Assembly: GCA_030272585.1 (NCBI GenBank)
Contig: BSYQ01000003.1
Location: 5,146,001 to 5,210,000, forward strand
From: Bryopsis sp. KO-2023
Lineage: Eukaryota > Chlorophyta > Ulvophyceae > Bryopsidales > Bryopsidaceae
Length of the DNA: 64,000 nt
Direction: 5' to 3'
Both the position numbers and the translations under genes were made by a program. A model generated the notes under the pieces. The model was not told the DNA's origin, searched no databases, and saw only the letters and a program-made list of their open reading frames with translations. The stretch's first letter is position 1. Every line of letters starts with the position of its first letter. Below are positions 60,601-64,000 of the stretch, in pieces.

Positions 60601-62248
60601 CGTCAAGCTCCGGAAGCATTCCAGGCTCATGCGGCCTCGATCATCCCGGCGGCCTTCTTTGCTAGATTCAGCGAGGATGAAGGAGTGGGGGCTGTGTGGA
60701 AAGGTGTTTGGGATGAGGGGATACCCAGTGAAAGTGCTGCCGCGAGAATATATGCTGAAGAGCTGACGAAGGGGTTGATACTGGGGCTCCAGAGTCAACA
60801 GTGGGGTAGAAAAGCAGCTGCAGCCAAGGTATGGCTAGCTGAACTGGCCTAGGTGTTTGTTGAAGCAGGCATGAAGGTTTTGGGCCGGGTTGTAGGGGTT
60901 TTTTAGGGTTTTGTTTTTGTTTGTTTTTTTTGGGGGGGGGGGAAGGAAAAACCAGCCCTGATCTTTCTTATTCTATGTGTGTGTGCTTGATTTTTGAACA
61001 GGCGATTTCGTCGCTTTCGGAGATCAATGCCGAGGCCATACAGCCTCACGCACGAACCATTGCTGCTCAGCTCCTGAAAGAGGTCCCAGGAAGAATTTGG
61101 GACGGAAAGGAAAACATACTGCAGGCATTGGCATCTCTGTGCAAAAGATGTCCGAAGCAAATGGGGGAGGTCTCGACCGAGGTTATAGCAGCTCTGAAGG
61201 GTGCCTGCGAAAAAGGAAAGAAGAAATACAAGGAAACTGCGCTGGAGTGCTTGATATTATGCTTCGAGTCCCTGGATGATTTGGATCAATACGAGCAAGT
61301 GGCTTCTATGCTGATCGAGGCATGCAACAGGTGGGCTTCTGATTCTGAAGTGCCATTTTTCCAGTAAACCCTCAATGTTGTGGATATTGACTTCAGCGAA
61401 CAAAACCGTCCAAATCGATAAGGATAGGTGAGATGCACGAACTTCTTTTTTCCTAGTGAAAATTCAAAAAGAAATTGTTGTTTAATTATTCTTTTCTTGG
61501 GGTACAGGCATGCTGCGGAGGACAAGCCATCGACAGCAACATCAGAAACAGAAACAGCCACCGAAGCACCATCAAAGCTCCCCATCAAGAGCTCCATGAA
61601 ATGTCTGGGTGCTGCTTGGGTTCACACGAAATCTGATGTGCAGGTCAAAAACGGAGCCAGTTTGGCATCCTGTTTGGCAGGTGTTTTAATTGGTGTGCAC
61701 CCTTGGCATGTCAAAGTGGTGGCTGCGGAAACTGCCAAGCAATTTACGGAGGGCATCAGGGAAGACGCAAAAACCATTGCCACAGAATGGATCGAGAAGC
61801 TGGTGCTCGGTAAGCCTTGGCGGAGCATTTTCCATTCTATGTATATATTGGCCATCGAATTATCGTTTCTTTCACTTTGTTGTTTCATCTCTCTGCGCGT
61901 CGATTGGCACATCTGTGAAATGGGTTGATCAATCCGTATTGTGACTGATTTTTGTCGAGCCGAGTGGGAGGTGGTGGAATTCTGACACATTTCTCATTTG
62001 AATCTTGCAACTCAGGAGGTGTCGAGTGCACAAGGGAGCCCAAATATCAGCAGTTGCGAACCGCAGGGCTGGATTTACTGGAATCTTGTTTGAAGTCAGT
62101 CAATGATAAGCAAAGCTTGCCATTGTCCGCTGTGATGGACAGGCTGTCAGCCATGGTGGATGAAGAGAAGGTATCGGTTGTCAAAGCTCAAGCAGCTTCG
62201 ATTCTGGAGGACCTGGGTGGCGGTGGTGAAATGGTCGTGGATGGTTGA
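51663..62248 (+). CDS. ECM29: Proteasome adaptor and scaffold protein ECM29, 1,845 aa
   Basis: Twenty-three predicted exons: 51663-51749, 52116-52184, 52405-52587, 52904-53179, 53380-53654, 53861-54089, 54261-54389, 54493-54792, 55117-55385, 55506-55757, 56040-56248, 56539-56865, 57045-57638, 57754-58047, 58263-58369, 58543-58711, 59023-59250, 59605-59757, 60063-60308, 60551-60828, 61002-61330, 61508-61809 and 62016-62248. All phases agree; the length is typical for the family. ECM29 is a HEAT-repeat solenoid that binds the 26S proteasome, stabilises the core-regulatory particle contact and inhibits faulty proteasomes. Family landmarks: an N-terminal [14 protein letters not shown] segment, [65 protein letters not shown], and [11 protein letters not shown] with FRLTD. 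The sequence reads closest to plant ECM29 from memory. Intron 6 (54090-54260) uses a GC donor. Confidence 0.95.
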
Positions 62249-62628
62249 TGTCAGGAATGTAGAGGGAAGGTCAAATAGATGCTTGGAAAATTCTCGCTGA
62301 AACACTGCACAGATTGGGGAATTGTTGTAGCGATACGGGTGGGTGGGGGAGGGGTGGAACTAAAATCAGTTACATATCTTGAGATTGGTTGATGCTGCAT
62401 GAGATTCCCCACAATGCGTCTACGATCTGTTGAATTCACATTTTTACAGTTAAAAGTACGACCCCTGTTTCCAACCAAAGCCCCTTGAAATACCACAACC
62501 AAGAGTCTCAACTGCACAAACTACACCCAACTGAACCACTCCTTTCCTTAGATTCGGAAGTTATTTTCCCACACAGCTTGCGAGATGTTGTGCTGTGAAT
62601 GAGACTTCGAACATACTTTTTCCATTCC
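62249..62628. other. Short convergent intergenic region
   Basis: 380 bp between the stop codons of ECM29 (plus) and the unknown gene C (minus), holding both 3' UTRs. It has a G-rich patch (62339-62354). No gene seen. Confidence 0.6.
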
Positions 62629-63991
62629 TCATTTGTCGACTACACCTTGTCCCTTATGGAGGCGCTCTATTTTTTCCATGTGCTGCTCCCACTCTTCCTG
62701 CTTGATTTTTCTTGGGCTCACCAGTGGCTGCATGTACTTCTGGGCCAACGCCTCCTGCAGAGATTCTGAAAGATGAGAGATGGACTGACCATAAAGCAAC
62801 ATCCTGACACTAAACAATGATGGGGGCCCTTTGATGGGTATTCTGACACCATTGAAAGAGAGAACGATCTGTCTGGCGTTGGGCAAGTGTGGTGTTGGGA
62901 TAAAGATGGGGTTCTGGAATCAATGCAACATAATGGACTGGGGGTGGGGGCCACGTCCCCAAAGTCATTTTTTTCCTCATTTTTGACCTTGGTTGCAGAA
63001 GCCTTGGCGTTGCAGGTCTTGGAGAACTCCGCCAAAGCTTGCACGTTTTCACCTTCGCTTATTTTTTTAACACCAACCCATTCCTCGTGGTAGCAACCCA
63101 AGCCGCCATTACCCCCAGCATCGAATTTGTACGTCAATTTGACGCTTTTCATTTTCCCAACCTGTGAACGGATTCTGCCACAATCTCAGCGAAACAGCTG
63201 ACCTGTGCAAGTGCATCCTGAGCCATATTAATACATAGTATATATGCACCAGATCTTCTGCAAATGGCTTTGCTGACCTTTTTCTCATCCTTTCGGGCTG
63301 ATAGTCGTGATATCATTTCCTGCTTTTTGGTTTTATCAATGAAAACAGGAGTGTAGATAATCGGACCGACCCTCCAACCACGTTCCTGGCGTCCATCTAT
63401 CGCGCTCATAGGTCGGAGAGGTTTTTGGAATCTGAACCAACAATTTTAGGTTCTTGTTTCAATTTTTCCGCGCAAAAATACATAAACTCAGTGAGCTTCC
63501 AAGAGATGCAGTCCCCACTCGTACCCGGTGATAGCGGATGTCTGGACGCAATGATTGCCAGTGTTGTGCAGCCTATCCACACTTCTCTTGAGCTCCTCAT
63601 TGGTCAGCTTTCTTTCCGCAGGCAAAAACTGTCCCCAGCCTACAAACGAAGGCGTGAATTTTATGCCCACAAAAACCCGCCTCCGCAGCACAAGCTTGTG
63701 TTCAGTTTAAGAACACAACTGATGCAAGTCCGGCACTCACTATTCCTCAGCTCGTGAAGCCCTCTAATACAAAAGTACACCGTCACTGGCCAGATTTGCT
63801 GCATCCTTTCAAAGGAAAGTTTCCAAGAGACTATTTCAAGAATAATGGACACTGTTCTAGAGCTAGCACGCTTCGGCAGATGGCAGTCCATCGAAGGTAG
63901 TGACTTTTTCAACTTACACTCGTTTCGTGGGAACAGGAGCGAGCCTCCCTTTGGGGACGCGCCACCACGTATCAGTAACGGGGTGAATATG
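62629..63991 (-). CDS. Unrecognised protein (gene C), 5' end outside the window, at least 275 codons
   Basis: Predicted exons: 63991-63918 (starts at an acceptor CTACAG or runs further), 63763-63741 (23-bp microexon), 63639-63525, 63431-63278, 63161-62988 and 62913-62629; phases agree and total 275 codons ending at the stop at 62629. No family recognised. The N-terminal visible part has HPVTDTWWRVPKGRL and a helix ERKLTNEELKRSVDRL; the middle has RGWRVGPIIYTPVFIDKTKK and KFDAGGNGGLGCYHEEWVGV; the C-terminal part has ARQIVLSFNGVRIPIKG and a charged helix EEWEQHMEKIERL. The LTNEELKRSVDRL phrase is reminiscent of short helices in some flagellar microtubule-associated proteins, but this is weak. 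An in-frame stretch 62775-62722 has a T/C-rich acceptor-like end and might be a short intron. It is transcribed toward ECM29. Confidence 0.62.
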
Positions 63992-64000
63992 CTGTAGACG

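Noticed and set aside
1-64000. Prokaryotic features, CRISPR arrays, transposons, rRNA
   Set aside because: No direct-repeat arrays with spacers, transposase or reverse-transcriptase motifs, or rRNA-like sequence were seen; gene structure is plainly eukaryotic.

Overview
This is nuclear DNA of an intron-rich eukaryote. Coding sequence is broken into many short exons separated by GT-AG introns, mostly about 80-700 bp, with T-rich acceptors and homopolymer or microsatellite runs. I rebuilt gene models by following reading frame and intron phase across splice sites, so the exon coordinates are hand-made predictions. Several long models keep frame across every junction and end at the family's usual size (ECM29 23 exons, 1,845 aa; pyruvate kinase 10 exons, 508 aa). 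A green-lineage alga is the best guess. The ECM29, COG5, Elongin A, pyruvate kinase and U-box kinase sequences read most like plant versions, as I remember them. A cAMP-dependent protein kinase regulatory subunit is also present, which land plants lack, so an alga (possibly an early streptophyte) fits better than a land plant. No alignment could be run.

Layout. 1-13.3 kb: two tandem minus-strand genes for long coiled-coil proteins (gene B, 3' end outside the window; gene A complete). 14.5-17.2 kb: two small plus-strand genes, a VHL beta-domain-like protein and a PKA regulatory subunit, both starting with an N-terminal acylation-type motif. 20.0-28.1 kb: one 18-exon plus-strand gene joining an acidic region, an unrecognised conserved-looking core, an Arg-rich region, a poly-Q region and a C-terminal PP2C phosphatase. 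28.4-31.8 kb: a convergent minus-strand gene joining ankyrin repeats, a plant-type kinase and a U-box. 33.1-35.2 kb: HAD-family hydrolase (minus). 35.7-38.9 kb: Elongin A (plus). 39.7-41.6 kb: mitochondrial carrier (plus). 42.6-45.2 kb: COG5 (minus). 47.1-51.3 kb: pyruvate kinase (minus), head to head with ECM29 (plus, 51.7-62.2 kb). 62.6-64 kb: an unrecognised minus-strand gene running off the window.

These are independent eukaryotic genes, not an operon. Themes are protein turnover (ECM29, U-box kinase, Elongin A, VHL-like), reversible phosphorylation (PKA-R, kinase-U-box, PP2C), Golgi trafficking (COG5) and central metabolism. The most unusual items are the two multidomain fusion proteins lying tail to tail, and the PKA regulatory subunit with an acylation-type N-terminus in an otherwise plant-like gene set. 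No rRNA, tRNA, CRISPR array, transposase or retroelement was recognised.
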